Shown here: positions 42,942-52,090 of the stretch, in pieces
Position numbering within the stretch: the stretch's first letter is position 1
Layout of the letters: each line of letters starts with the position of its first letter
Origin: Halomonas nitroreducens
GTDB lineage: Bacteria; Pseudomonadota; Gammaproteobacteria; Pseudomonadales; Halomonadaceae
Reading direction: 5' to 3'
Assembly: GCF_003966155.1 (NCBI RefSeq)
Contig: NZ_RXNS01000012.1
Span: forward strand, 1 to 64,000
Length of the DNA: 64,000 nucleotides
Translations under genes and position numbers: made by a program
The notes under the pieces: model-generated
Databases searched by the model: none
What the model was told of the DNA's origin: nothing
Seen by the model: only the letters and a program-made list of their open reading frames with translations

Positions 42942-43931
42942 TCAGTAGCGAATGCAGGCCAGCAGCGGGGCGTTTTGCGGGCGCGCCTCGCTGCCACCAT
43001 CCGAGGCGATGGTGTGGTCGTGGGTGTCGGTGCTGGTCGAAAACGAGTGGCTATGGGTGTCGGTGTTGGTGGTAAACGAGTGGTTGTGGCTGTCGTTGTT
43101 GGTCGACTTGGTGGTGGTGACGCTCTTGCTGTTCGCGGCCACCGAGCTGTTACCGTCGTTGTAGCCGCTCGCCGCCGGGATGCCGTGGTTGTGGGTGTCG
43201 GTACTGGTGCTGCCCGAGTGGTTGTGGCTGTCGCTGGCGGTGGTGCCGCTATGGCTATGGCTGTCGCTGCCACTCTTGCCGCCGTGGTCGTGGGCCTTGT
43301 TCTGGTCGCCCTGTGACTCGCCGATGCCGCGGCCGGCATCCACCCCGCGGCCATCGTCCCACCAGCGCGGGAACTTGCCGCGGTGATCCGGCAGCGTGAA
43401 CGTCGTCGAGCCGTCGCCGGGGCCGAACTGCAGCGGATCTTTGCCGGCCTCGCTGCCCGCCAGGTTGCCGCTCGCCTGGGCGAAGGCCCACAGGTCGGCA
43501 TAGGCGCTGCGCGACAGCTCGGCGCCGTTGAGCTTGAGCCAGCCGGCCGGCGCCGTGGTGCAGGGAAAGCCCATCACCGCACCCACCGGCACCACGAAGC
43601 GCAGCAGGCCGTCGAGGATATAGCTCTGCTCGTCGTCGGCGACCCGTAGCACCTTCTTGGCGTTGCCGCCCTTCACCGGCAGGCCGCCCTCGCTGATTTC
43701 CTGGGTCTGGTCGCGGTAGGTCTCGGCTTCGGTGGCCGCCTGCTGGGCGTCGGCCTTGTCCTGGGCGATCTGGTCAATGTCCTGGTTGAGGCTCTGGGTC
43801 ATCAGCACCAGGTCATCGCCGAAGGCCACCAGGGCGGCATTCTGCCCGTTCTGCTTGGTAATCGCGGCATCGGTATCGCCCAGCGCAAAGTTGTACTGCG
43901 CGAAGTTGGGGACCGTGGGGACGGTGGCCAT
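42942..43931 (-). CDS. Tail collar-domain protein with His-rich repeats
   Basis: 329 aa. The collar motif lies at about 115-190: G-A-V-M-G-F-P, then A-P-A-G-W-L-K-L-N-G and FTLPDHRGKFPRWWDDG. From residue 212 there is a tandem series of short units of the form S/T-D-S/T-H-S/N-H-S (DSHSHSG, DSHNHSG, DTHNHG, NDSHNHS, DTHSHS, DTHDH). Repeated H-x-H units in phage fibres bind iron along the fibre axis. The chain ends with ARPQNAPLLACIRY, typical of collar-type tips. Confidence 0.85.
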   Translation of the reverse strand: MATVPTVPNFAQYNFALGDTDAAITKQNGQNAALVAFGDDLVLMTQSLNQDIDQIAQDKADAQQAATEAETYRDQTQEISEGGLPVKGGNAKKVLRVADDEQSYILDGLLRFVVPVGAVMGFPCTTAPAGWLKLNGAELSRSAYADLWAFAQASGNLAGSEAGKDPLQFGPGDGSTTFTLPDHRGKFPRWWDDGRGVDAGRGIGESQGDQNKAHDHGGKSGSDSHSHSGTTASDSHNHSGSTSTDTHNHGIPAASGYNDGNSSVAANSKSVTTTKSTNNDSHNHSFTTNTDTHSHSFSTSTDTHDHTIASDGGSEARPQNAPLLACIRY

Positions 43932-44759
43932 CTATACCTCCACGAAGGTGAGCGCGTCGGCTCGCCAGTTGTTGAAAAAGTCATGGGTGTGGGCGTAGTT
44001 GCCGGCACGCCGCGCCAGAAAGGCGTGCTCGGCCTCGTCGAGGCCGCCGGTCTCGGGGTAGAGCGACACATAGACGTCACCGGCCTTGCCGCCCTGCAGG
44101 AAGGCCCGCGACAGGGTGGCCCGGCCGGTGGCGTCCATATAGGCCAGGTCGAACGACAGTCGCCGGGCGATGCCCCCGCCCAGGGTGCGCAGCGAGTTGC
44201 CCTCGCTGCGGCGGTGCTCGCTGGCGTCCTGCCACTCGAGCGCCACCCCATAGCTGGCGTTGAACTGCGGCGTCACCACCTGGCCGGCGATGATCCGGCC
44301 GATCTCCATGACCCCGTCGAGGTTGTCGGGGTCGCTGATGGTCACCCGGTAGCCGGTCACGGCGGTGGACGAGAACCAGAACGGCGCCTGCTTGATCGGC
44401 AGGTCATCGGTCAGCGTCGCGCCCCAGGGGTCGACGCCGAAACGGAAGTCGCCGAGGGCGATCAGCCCCGAGACGGTGACCGCGCCGGTGTCATGCACCA
44501 CGGTGGTGTCGTCGAGCAGCTCGACGCGCACCGTGGCCGTGGCCGAGAGGTTGTGGCGGTAGATCACCAGCGCCTCGAGGAAAGCCGGGGTCGCCAGGGT
44601 GGCGGTGATCACCTGGTCGGCGAGATCCGCCGAGCGCCACACATAGGCCCGCCCGGTGCGCTGGGTATGGGCCACCGGCAGCGCCTCCGAGGTCGCCGTC
44701 AGCGTGGCCGGGTCGTGCAGGTTGTCGAGGATCATGCGTAGGCGGTTGCTCACACCCAT
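43932..44759 (-). CDS. Phage tail tip/baseplate protein
   Basis: 275 aa, soluble and beta-rich. W-R-S-A-D-L-A-D-Q-V near residue 41 and I-G-R-I-I-A-G-Q-V near 152 suggest a carbohydrate-binding-like fold found in distal tail proteins of similar prophages. The 3' end abuts the collar gene (0 bp), and the 5' end overlaps the preceding gene by 10 bp. Assigned mainly by position. Confidence 0.55.
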   Translation of the reverse strand: MGVSNRLRMILDNLHDPATLTATSEALPVAHTQRTGRAYVWRSADLADQVITATLATPAFLEALVIYRHNLSATATVRVELLDDTTVVHDTGAVTVSGLIALGDFRFGVDPWGATLTDDLPIKQAPFWFSSTAVTGYRVTISDPDNLDGVMEIGRIIAGQVVTPQFNASYGVALEWQDASEHRRSEGNSLRTLGGGIARRLSFDLAYMDATGRATLSRAFLQGGKAGDVYVSLYPETGGLDEAEHAFLARRAGNYAHTHDFFNNWRADALTFVEV

Positions 44760-46102
44760 ACCTCCAGTGTCGTGATGCCCCGGGTCGGCGAGCGGCGCAC
44801 GGCGATCACCCGGCCCAGCCGGCCCGACAGGGCCCCGACCTCCACGGCGATGGCCTGGCCGACGTCGGCCTCGGGCAGGAACGCCTCGAGGCGCCAGACG
44901 TCACGGCGCACCGCGCGCAGCGCCAGCAGCCGGTCGCGCTCGGTGGCGGCGTCCGCCGCCACACTGAGCGGCGAGGCGCGGGTGACTTCCTCGGCAAGCG
45001 GGTAGTCGGGCAGCGCCTGGGTGGCCACCGACTCGCGCCATTCGCGCTTGAGGCGCTCGGCCTCGCTGGCGTCGTTGGCCTCGATGGTCCCGGCCACCTC
45101 GCGCAGCGGGGCGGCATTGCGCCCCCAGCGCAGGGTGAGCGAGGCCCAGGGCTGCTGGGTCTCGACCAGCTCGAGGCTCCCGAACAGCACGTCATCCGGC
45201 GCCAGGGTCAGCTCGGCCACCGTGGGCACCTGGTGCTGACGCACCACCAGCTGGCCGAGGGCGTCCAGATACCAGTAGCCGCCCTGTCCCCGGCACAGGT
45301 CGTCGAGGATCTGCCGGCCGCTCACCGGGCCGGCGTAGTAGAGCCCGACGGTGTAGCCGGACAGGCCGTTCTCGGCGACCGTCAGGCCGTACTGCGCGGC
45401 GACCCAGGCGACCACCTCGGCCGGCGTGTCGTCGGCCTGCTGAATGTCGACCGTCAGCGCGCCGCCCGGGGCGTTGTCGAGGGTGAAGGCGCCGCCGGCC
45501 AGGTCGTCGGTGTGTGGCACGGTGTTCCCCAGCTCCTTGGGCGTCAGCGCCGTGGCCGCCAAGTAGGACGCCCGATAGGTCAGCGCCGTGGTCGAGACCC
45601 GATAGGCCGGGGCGTTGTAGACGCTGCCCAGCGCCAGCGGCACCGGGCCGCCGCCCAGCGGCAGGGTGCCGGTGTCGAGCGGCTCGTCGAGCCGCGCCGA
45701 CTGGTCGACCATCGAAAACACCAGCTCGCCGCGGCGCGCCCCGCTGATGCCCTGGTTGATGCCCCGGGCATGCAGTCGGAAGTCGTCGCGTGACCAGCCC
45801 GGCCCGCCGAGATAGAGGCGGATCGCGTGGCCCGTCCAGGCATAGCCCAGCCAGGCGTCGAGCGCGCCGTCATTGACCAGGCGTACCTCACCGAAGGACA
45901 GCCGGGCATCGGCACGGGTCTCGATGTCGATGGCCTCGGCGAGCAGGTCGTCGTACACCCGGTTGGGCACCGCATCGGTGGGCCGGGAGATATAGGGGTG
46001 CGAGGCGAGGAACTCGGTCCCCGCCCCGTGCTCCATCTCGCACAGCACCACCCGCGGCGCGGCGTGGTCGGCCAGCCAGGCCGCATAGTCGGCGTCGGTC
46101 AT
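44750..46102 (-). CDS. Phage tail hub-like protein
   Basis: 450 aa. The N-terminal R-V-V-L-C-E-M-E-H-G-A-G-T and the central S-G-R-Q-I-L-D-D-L-C-R-G-Q-G-G-Y-W-Y block are seen in tail proteins following the tape measure gene of siphophages. The block G-Q-A-I-A-V-E-V near the C-terminus fits an OB-like element. It overlaps the tape measure gene by 4 bp. The exact role (distal tail or hub) is not determined. Confidence 0.55.
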   Translation of the reverse strand: MTDADYAAWLADHAAPRVVLCEMEHGAGTEFLASHPYISRPTDAVPNRVYDDLLAEAIDIETRADARLSFGEVRLVNDGALDAWLGYAWTGHAIRLYLGGPGWSRDDFRLHARGINQGISGARRGELVFSMVDQSARLDEPLDTGTLPLGGGPVPLALGSVYNAPAYRVSTTALTYRASYLAATALTPKELGNTVPHTDDLAGGAFTLDNAPGGALTVDIQQADDTPAEVVAWVAAQYGLTVAENGLSGYTVGLYYAGPVSGRQILDDLCRGQGGYWYLDALGQLVVRQHQVPTVAELTLAPDDVLFGSLELVETQQPWASLTLRWGRNAAPLREVAGTIEANDASEAERLKREWRESVATQALPDYPLAEEVTRASPLSVAADAATERDRLLALRAVRRDVWRLEAFLPEADVGQAIAVEVGALSGRLGRVIAVRRSPTRGITTLEVWV

Positions 46103-49100
46103 ACGGTGCTCACAGGGTTGCGGGTGTTGCGGTGGATGCCCTGCTGCTCGCGCAGCTGCTGGGCACGCTGGTCGGCGGCCTGGCCGGCATCGCGGGACCG
46201 CTCGGCGCGCAGCTGGCGGACCTCGTCGCGCAGCTGGGCATACTGCGCTTGCGACTCGCGCAGGCGCTCGCCGGGGTCGAGGGTCGACTGGTCGGAGAGC
46301 AGCAGCGAGTCGATAAAGCCCCGCATCTGCGCGTGCTGCTGCTCCATCGCCGTGAGGTATTCGCTCATGCTGGGGGCGAGCTTGAGCAGCGCCGCATACT
46401 GCTCGCGGCCGGCCTCGGTCATCAGGTTTTGCGCCTCGACCAGGTCGCGGAACTGCGCGGCGGTGTCGGGCATCTCCAGGTTGAGCTCGGCGAAGGCGTC
46501 ACCCAGGTCGGCCTCGAGGTTGGCGCGCCGCTCGGCCTCGCCGACGAACGCCTGGTAATAGGACTGCTGGGCCCCGGCCAGGGCCTCGACGCCACCCATC
46601 AGCTCGGCCAGGTGCCCGGCCGCCCGGTAGGACGCCACCGAGCCCTCGCGAAAGCGCAGGTTGAGCGCGTCCACGCCGTCGGCGAGCAGCACCAGGGCCT
46701 GACGGGCCGGCACCGCCTGGGCGACGATCGCCTCGACCCCGCCCTCGAGGCTGGCCACGAAGTCGCCATAGGTGCCGTCGAGGCTCGACAGGATGGCGCG
46801 ATAGCGCCCCTCGAGGTCGTCCATGCTCGAGAGGCCCTGGTCGGCGGCCGCCTCGCGCATCTCGGCCAGCTCGGCCTCGCTGCGCGCCAGCTGGGCGATG
46901 GCGTTGTCGGTGGCGGCGACCTGCTGGGCGAACTTCTTGGCGTTCTCGAAGTTGTCGCGATCACCGAAAAGCGTGTCAATGTCACGGCTTTCGCGGGCGA
47001 AGCCCACCCGGCCCAGGGCCGACTCGGCGACGGCTTCGCGCTCGAAGCCACTGCGCCCGGCGGCGCCGTACTCGTTGACGGTTTTCAGCGTGCCGGTGGG
47101 GTTCTCCCCGGCGTACTTGTCGGCGAAGGCCGAGCCGATCGAGCTGCCGATAAAGCTGCCGATCGCCGCGCCCACCGGGCCGCCGAAGTAGGTGCCGATC
47201 AGCGCCCCGGCGGTGCCCAGGTGCTGGCCGGTCTGGGTCTCGCCGAACACTTCGCCGCCGAGGCGCGTGCCGACATAACCGGCGCCGGCCGAGGCCAGCC
47301 CATTCATGCCCTGGAAATTGGCCGTCGAGCCGCCCATAAAGCCCGACTGCCCCATCCCGCTGGTGGCCGAGCCGGCGAAGCCGCCGCTATAGGCGGCGTT
47401 GCTGGCCCCGGTCCAGGCGATGCCGCCGCCCCCGGTCAGGCCGTTATAGAGCTGCTTGCCCGTCGACAGCAGCTTGCCGGTGCCGCCCATGCCACCACCA
47501 CCGGCCATACCGCCGCCGGTGCCGGGAATGCCCAGCGTCCCGCCCATCTGCCCGGTGATGTTCAAGACAATGGGCTTGAGGGTGGCCTGATAGGCCAGCT
47601 CGGCCAGCAGACGCTTGAAGCCGTCGAGCAGCTGGTCGGCGAAGTCGTCGAACGACTCGAACGCGCCCTGGAAGGCGTCGGCAAAGGTGGCGTCGATGCG
47701 CTTGGTCGCCTCCTCCCAGGCCCGGGCCATCTCCTGGGCCATGGGGTCGGCCTCGCGGGACAGCTCGGCCATCTCCTCGCGAATGGCGGCCACCATGCGC
47801 CGGTATTGCTCGGGGCCGCCCTCCAGCTCGCCGGCCCGGTAGCGCTCGTTGAGATCCGCCAGGGCCTGCTCGAGCTGCGCGGCCTTCTGCGCCGATCGGT
47901 CGTATTGCGACACCAGGGCCTCGGTGCGCTTCTCGTACTCCTCGGCGCCGGTGGCGGCGCGCATGTACTCCTCGGCGGCCCAGGCCAGCCCCTGGGCGTG
48001 CTCGACCACGCCCACGGTGCCATCGGCCAGACCCTGGTCGAGCACGGCGACGCGCTCGGCCAGGGTGGTGGCCTCGGCGCGCATCGGGTTCATGGCCTGG
48101 CGCAGCGCCTCGAGGGCGTCGGCCTGCTCGCGGGCGGCCTTCTCGGCCTCCTTCGCGGCGTCGCCGATCTTGGTCAGGGTCGGCGGCGTGCGCTCGCCCT
48201 CGTCGCCGAGCTGCTCGAGGCGGTCCTTGACCAGCCCGATGGCCTCCTCGACGTTGGCCATCTCCTGGCGGGCCGGCCCCGCGGCCTCGCCAATCTCGCG
48301 GATCTGCTCGACCTGGCCGGCCACGTCGGCGCCCAGGAAGCCGCCGGCGCCGGTGTCGTCTTGGCCGACGGCCAGGTATGCCTCGCCGGTCTCCTCGGCG
48401 GCGGCCTTGAGGTCGGCCAGCTGGGTGGTCAGCTGGGTGAGCTTGGCCTCGGCCGTGGCCCGGTTCATGCCGTCCAGCTCGCCGGTCAGCTGGGCCACGG
48501 CCGCTGCGGACGCGTCCACCGTGGGGATGGTCAGGCCCAGCTCGTCGCGGAAGTAGAAGACCGCACCGGCGGCCAGGATCGCCGCGCCGGCGGGACCGCC
48601 GAGCAGCATCATAGCGCCAGAATAGCCTCGCACCGCCATGCTGGCCCCGCGTGCCGCCACGCTGGCCCGGGTCATCGCCGCGGCCTGGGTGTTGACCGCC
48701 GCGGTGTGCGACGCCTCGGCGGCCATGGCCTTCTGGTTGGCCACCGCCAGAGCCGCCAGGGCCCGGGTGCGGTTGGTGGTGCTGCCGGTGGCCGCGGTGG
48801 TGGCCTGGGCATTGGCCAGGGCGCGCTGCGCCGCGGCCTGCTCGGATTGCGCCACGCGCAGGTTCTCGGCGGCCCGCGCCACACCCACCTGGGTGGCGCG
48901 CACATCGGCCTGGGCGGCGGCCATGCTGGCCTCTGCGGCCTTGATGGTTGCCGCGGTCTTGGCGCCGATGGCCAGCGCCAGCTTGCCGCCATAGACCAGC
49001 GCCAGGGCGCCGCCTATGTCGACCAGCTCACCGAGCACCGCCTCGGCCCCGCCCGCCTCGGCGAGGAACGCGCTGGTCGCCTGCAGGCCGTCGGTCATGG

Positions 49101-49911
49101 CCGGCACCACCTCGGCCAGCAGGGTTTTCGACACGCCCTCGGCGGCGAACGACAGGCGGGCCATCTCGTCGTTAAAGGTGGCCATGTCGTTGGCGGTCTG
49201 CTGGCTGATGGTCAGCCCCAGGGCGTCGGCCTCGGCGCGCATGCGCGCGATGGCGTCGGTGCCCTGGTTGACGATCTGCAGCAGCTTGACGCCTTCGCTG
49301 TCCCAGATTTTCTGGGCCAGGGCCACCCGCTGGGCCTCGCTCGCCACGCCGTTCATGGCCGCGGCGATGCGCTCGAACTGCTGTTCCGGTGCCAGCTTGG
49401 CCAGCTCGCCGGCGTCCAGGTTGAGCGCGGCCAGGGCCTCCTGCGCCTCACCGGTGTCCTGGGCGGCCTGGGCCACCCGGCGGCTCTGGCGCTGCCACGC
49501 GGTGGTCAGCTCCTTGAACTGCACATCACTGAGGCTCGCGACATAGTTGTACTGACTGAGGGCCTCGGTGCTCGCGCCAATGCGAAGGTTGATCTTCTGC
49601 AGCTGGTCGGCAAAGTCGACCTGGGCGCGCAGGCTGCCGGCGGCAAACATGCTGGCGATCGCCGCGCCCACCGGCACCGCGGCGCGCTTGAGCACCGCCA
49701 GCCCTTCCCCCGCGGAATGCACGTTCTGGGTCAGGCCGCGCACGTCGTTGCCGGCCCGGTTGGCGTCCTGGCCGAACTGGCGCGCCTTGCGCCCGCCCTG
49801 GGTAAAGTCCCGGTTGAGGGCCTGCAGCTGCTTGTCGGTGGCCTGAATGGCCTTGATGCCACCACTGGCGTCGCCGGTGATGATCAGACCGGCCTTGTAC
49901 TGGCTAGCCAT
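46099..49911 (-). CDS. Phage tail tape measure protein
   Basis: 1270 aa and the longest phage gene, right after the tail chaperones. The N-terminus (GLIITGDASGGIKAIQATDK) matches tape measure proteins. There are long Ala/Glu/Gln coiled regions (about 30-420 and 490-790) and a hydrophobic patch near 435-460. A Gly-rich stretch at about 845-990 and another coiled region follow. At about 3 residues per nanometre or so, the tail would be long and flexible. A terminator hairpin precedes it (49941-49960), so it may use its own promoter or read-through. Confidence 0.88.
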   Translation of the reverse strand: MASQYKAGLIITGDASGGIKAIQATDKQLQALNRDFTQGGRKARQFGQDANRAGNDVRGLTQNVHSAGEGLAVLKRAAVPVGAAIASMFAAGSLRAQVDFADQLQKINLRIGASTEALSQYNYVASLSDVQFKELTTAWQRQSRRVAQAAQDTGEAQEALAALNLDAGELAKLAPEQQFERIAAAMNGVASEAQRVALAQKIWDSEGVKLLQIVNQGTDAIARMRAEADALGLTISQQTANDMATFNDEMARLSFAAEGVSKTLLAEVVPAMTDGLQATSAFLAEAGGAEAVLGELVDIGGALALVYGGKLALAIGAKTAATIKAAEASMAAAQADVRATQVGVARAAENLRVAQSEQAAAQRALANAQATTAATGSTTNRTRALAALAVANQKAMAAEASHTAAVNTQAAAMTRASVAARGASMAVRGYSGAMMLLGGPAGAAILAAGAVFYFRDELGLTIPTVDASAAAVAQLTGELDGMNRATAEAKLTQLTTQLADLKAAAEETGEAYLAVGQDDTGAGGFLGADVAGQVEQIREIGEAAGPARQEMANVEEAIGLVKDRLEQLGDEGERTPPTLTKIGDAAKEAEKAAREQADALEALRQAMNPMRAEATTLAERVAVLDQGLADGTVGVVEHAQGLAWAAEEYMRAATGAEEYEKRTEALVSQYDRSAQKAAQLEQALADLNERYRAGELEGGPEQYRRMVAAIREEMAELSREADPMAQEMARAWEEATKRIDATFADAFQGAFESFDDFADQLLDGFKRLLAELAYQATLKPIVLNITGQMGGTLGIPGTGGGMAGGGGMGGTGKLLSTGKQLYNGLTGGGGIAWTGASNAAYSGGFAGSATSGMGQSGFMGGSTANFQGMNGLASAGAGYVGTRLGGEVFGETQTGQHLGTAGALIGTYFGGPVGAAIGSFIGSSIGSAFADKYAGENPTGTLKTVNEYGAAGRSGFEREAVAESALGRVGFARESRDIDTLFGDRDNFENAKKFAQQVAATDNAIAQLARSEAELAEMREAAADQGLSSMDDLEGRYRAILSSLDGTYGDFVASLEGGVEAIVAQAVPARQALVLLADGVDALNLRFREGSVASYRAAGHLAELMGGVEALAGAQQSYYQAFVGEAERRANLEADLGDAFAELNLEMPDTAAQFRDLVEAQNLMTEAGREQYAALLKLAPSMSEYLTAMEQQHAQMRGFIDSLLLSDQSTLDPGERLRESQAQYAQLRDEVRQLRAERSRDAGQAADQRAQQLREQQGIHRNTRNPVSTV

Positions 49912-49940
49912 GGGCTACCTCGACGATCGGGCACGAAAAA

Positions 49941-49960
49941 GCCCCGCTCGGTGGCGGGGC
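49941..49960 (-). terminator. Terminator between the tail chaperone block and tape measure
   Basis: GCCCCGC-CACCGA-GCGGGGC read leftwards, followed by five T and CG. It lies 29 bp past the stop of the 112-aa gene and 30 bp before the tape measure start. It may lower tape measure expression relative to the tail tube. Confidence 0.75.
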
Positions 49961-49988
49961 TTTCGCGATAGTGAATGAAGGGAAAGGG

Positions 49989-50327
49989 TCAGAGGCCGTC
50001 GGTGATCTCTCGCTGACGGCGCATCGCCTCCTCTTTGCGGGCGTCCTTGTCCGCCCGGCGGGCGGCGTCACGCGCCGCGATCGCCTCCGGCGACACTTTC
50101 CGGGCTGGCGGCTCACGGTTGGCCACGCGCAGCGTGAGATAGACGCTCAGGGCGGCCAGCAGCACCGCGCCGGCGACGCCGGCCGCCACCACGCCCCAGC
50201 CGTAGACGATGCCGAGATAGACCACCAGCAGCACGCCCGGCAGGAACGCCACCGCCTTGAGCACCCCGGGCAGCAGCCCGGTCGCATACAGCAGCACCAG
50301 CAGGATGGCAAACAAGAGAATGACCAC
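49989..50327 (-). CDS. Small phage membrane protein between chaperones and tape measure
   Basis: 112 aa. Three closely spaced hydrophobic segments (about 2-20, 24-42 and 45-67) are followed by a highly charged tail with A-R-R-A-D-K-D-A-R-K-E-E-A-M-R. This position usually holds no membrane gene, so it is an extra. Its function is unknown; an exclusion or immunity role is possible. Confidence 0.55.
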   Translation of the reverse strand: MVILLFAILLVLLYATGLLPGVLKAVAFLPGVLLVVYLGIVYGWGVVAAGVAGAVLLAALSVYLTLRVANREPPARKVSPEAIAARDAARRADKDARKEEAMRRQREITDGL

Positions 50328-50394
50328 ACGCCCCTCCTCGATCGGCGATTACTGCGGAAACTCTAATGCAGACGCCGCTGGATCGCGAGCCGCG

Positions 50395-51068
50395 CTAGTT
50401 GCCGTTGATAACCTCCAGGGCGCCGCCCTCCAGCTGCTGGACCTGCTCGAGCATGGCCGCGGCGTCCTCGACGCCCTGCATGCGCATCACGCTCTCCAGC
50501 GCCGGGTAATCGAGCCCCTGATGCACGGCACCGCCCATGCCGGCGATCACCCGCCATTGGGTGCGGCAGGCCAGGAACACCCGCAGAGCGGGCCAATGCT
50601 CCTCCCACACCCCGAAGGTCTCGGGCTCGCTGGGGGTCGGGCGGGTGATGCCCAGGGCCTGGGCGTCGCTGTCGCGCGTGTCTTCCACCTGGCCGGCGCC
50701 CGCCCACCACCGGCCGGCGGCCCTCAGTTTTTTGCCGCGGCCTCCGCGCGGCCCTGCTGGGCGGCGAACCACGACAGCACCAGGGGGCGGCGCACATAGG
50801 CAATGTCGAGCAGCTGGGCGACCAGCTCGTCGGAGAACGGCACGGCCTCGCCGGCCTCGTCGGTGATGCCCTCGAGGCCGAGGAGATCCTGGCCGACCAG
50901 GGCCTCGTCGGTCAGCTCCCCGAGGCGCTGCTGCTCGAGCAGCTCCTGGGTGCGACTCACCGGGTGCAGGCGCCAGCGCGCCTCGATGGTCTTGGCCTCG
51001 GCCTCGCCGGGCACCTGGATGGTCACCGGCACGGTAATGTCGGGCACGCTCTTGAGCACGAAGGTCAT
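50395..51068 (-). CDS. Tail assembly chaperone G-T fusion made by -1 frameshift
   Basis: The G frame (50724-51068) reaches the slippery heptamer A-AAA-AAC three bases before its stop. Slipping back one base gives ...A-A-A-K-K-L-R-A-A-G-R-W-W-A-G-A-G-Q-V-E-D and continues to 50395, adding a DUF1799-like T domain (W-E-E-H-W-P-A-L-R-V-F-L near its middle). A GGCCGG/CCGGCC stem (50710-50715 with 50691-50696) lies 11 bases downstream of the heptamer and could stall ribosomes. This mirrors lambda gpG/gpGT, where the minor fusion product organises tail tube around the tape measure. Confidence 0.8.
50724..51068 (-). CDS. Tail assembly chaperone (G-like)
   Basis: 114 aa, starting MTFVLKSVPDITVPVTIQVP. 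The size, beta-rich start and place between tail tube and tape measure match siphovirus tail assembly chaperones, with the E-A-K-T-I-E-A-R-W-R block of this family. It ends ...A-A-A-K-N. It is the zero-frame product of the frameshift pair. Confidence 0.8.
   Translation of the reverse strand: MTFVLKSVPDITVPVTIQVPGEAEAKTIEARWRLHPVSRTQELLEQQRLGELTDEALVGQDLLGLEGITDEAGEAVPFSDELVAQLLDIAYVRRPLVLSWFAAQQGRAEAAAKN
50727..50733 (-). promoter_or_regulatory. Slippery heptamer A AAA AAC for -1 frameshifting
   Basis: Six A followed by C on the coding strand, in the exact phase xxA-AAA-AAC of the G frame, immediately before the TGA stop (50724-50726). This is one of the most efficient -1 slippery sequences in bacteria. 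Confidence 0.82.
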
Positions 51069-51094
51069 AACGGTTCCTTGTCGATCGGAAACAG

Positions 51095-51120
51095 GCGCGC
51101 CGCCCGGGCGGGCGGCGCGC
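51095..51120 (-). terminator. Strong hairpin after the tail tube gene
   Basis: GCGCGCCGCC / GGCGGCGCGC arms of 10 bp with a 6-base loop, read leftwards and followed by CTGTTTCC. It lies 20 bp after the tail tube stop. It probably attenuates transcription or stabilises the abundant tail tube mRNA. Confidence 0.65.
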
Positions 51121-51139
51121 GAGGGGTGGTGGCCGGGCC

Positions 51140-52090
51140 TTACTTGAAGGTCAGCGTAAAGTCGTCGTCGGCGCTGCCGTCCGGCAGGAAGCGCAGCCCC
51201 AGGTCATAGTGCATGATGCCCTGGTTGTCGGTGGGCGAGATGCTCGACAGCTGCACATGGGTGCCGGCCAGCTCGACGATATTGCCGGCCACGGTGCCGT
51301 GGGTCAGGGTCGCCGCCACCAGGTTGACGCCGGCACTCTTGTGCGACTCGACCGCGGCGAAATAGTCCTTGGTGGCGAGGTCCGGCGCCTCGATGTTGGC
51401 GGTGCCGGTCACGCCGCGGTCGGTGATATGCACCGACTCGCAGTTGACCAGGTTGCGGTATTCCACCTGGTTGCCGACGTCCAGCGACAGCGAGGCCAGG
51501 CAGGCGCTATGCCCGTCGATCGCCGCGGTGGTGTTGGCCTTGTTGACCGGCACCTCCTTGGCCTGCACCGCCTGGGTGGCCACGCTGGCGTCCCCGGCCG
51601 CCTCGGTCTTCTTGTACAGCCCCGTAAAGCTGAACTCGATATACGGCAGGCCCTGGGCGTCGGCGCTGATGGTGAGGGTGCCGTGGGCGCCGCTGATGTG
51701 CTGCATCTGCCCGTCCTCGATCCACCACAGCTCGAGGCTCTCGTGGTTCTCGCTGACCGGCTGATAGACCACGTCGGTGCCGACGTTGACCGTCTCGCTC
51801 ATGCCACAGGCGCGCAGAAGCGGGCCATAGGCCGGCGCCTCGCCGGCGGTGCCCTGGCCAGCCAGCGGCAGGCGCAGGGTGCGCTCGACATAGGGCCCGG
51901 TATTGACCTGCTCGAAGCCGCCGAGCCCGTCGCGCATGCGCTCGCGCTCCACGGTATTGCCGGCATAGGGATTGCCGCCGTCGAGCATCACCACCTCGAG
52001 GATGGTGGCGCCGGTCATGTCGGCACTCGGCGTGCCATAGGCGCTCTCGATCTTGGCCACGGCATAGCGCTTACGCCATTTCTTCGCCAT
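51140..52090 (-). CDS. Major tail tube protein
   Basis: 316 aa starting MAKKWRKRYAVAKIESAYGT, with TAAAGGAG 10 bases upstream. ATILEVVMLDGGNPYAGNTVERE and G-T-L-T-I-S-A-D-A-Q-G-L-P-Y-I-E-F-S-F-T-G are typical of tail tube proteins of this prophage group. It forms the stacked rings of the non-contractile tail. A strong hairpin follows it. Confidence 0.8.
   Translation of the reverse strand: MAKKWRKRYAVAKIESAYGTPSADMTGATILEVVMLDGGNPYAGNTVERERMRDGLGGFEQVNTGPYVERTLRLPLAGQGTAGEAPAYGPLLRACGMSETVNVGTDVVYQPVSENHESLELWWIEDGQMQHISGAHGTLTISADAQGLPYIEFSFTGLYKKTEAAGDASVATQAVQAKEVPVNKANTTAAIDGHSACLASLSLDVGNQVEYRNLVNCESVHITDRGVTGTANIEAPDLATKDYFAAVESHKSAGVNLVAATLTHGTVAGNIVELAGTHVQLSSISPTDNQGIMHYDLGLRFLPDGSADDDFTLTFK

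Noticed and set aside
46132..49971. A 1279-codon plus-strand frame opposite the tape measure gene
   Set aside because: An antisense shadow caused by GC-rich third positions; the minus-strand frame has clear tape measure features and operon overlaps.
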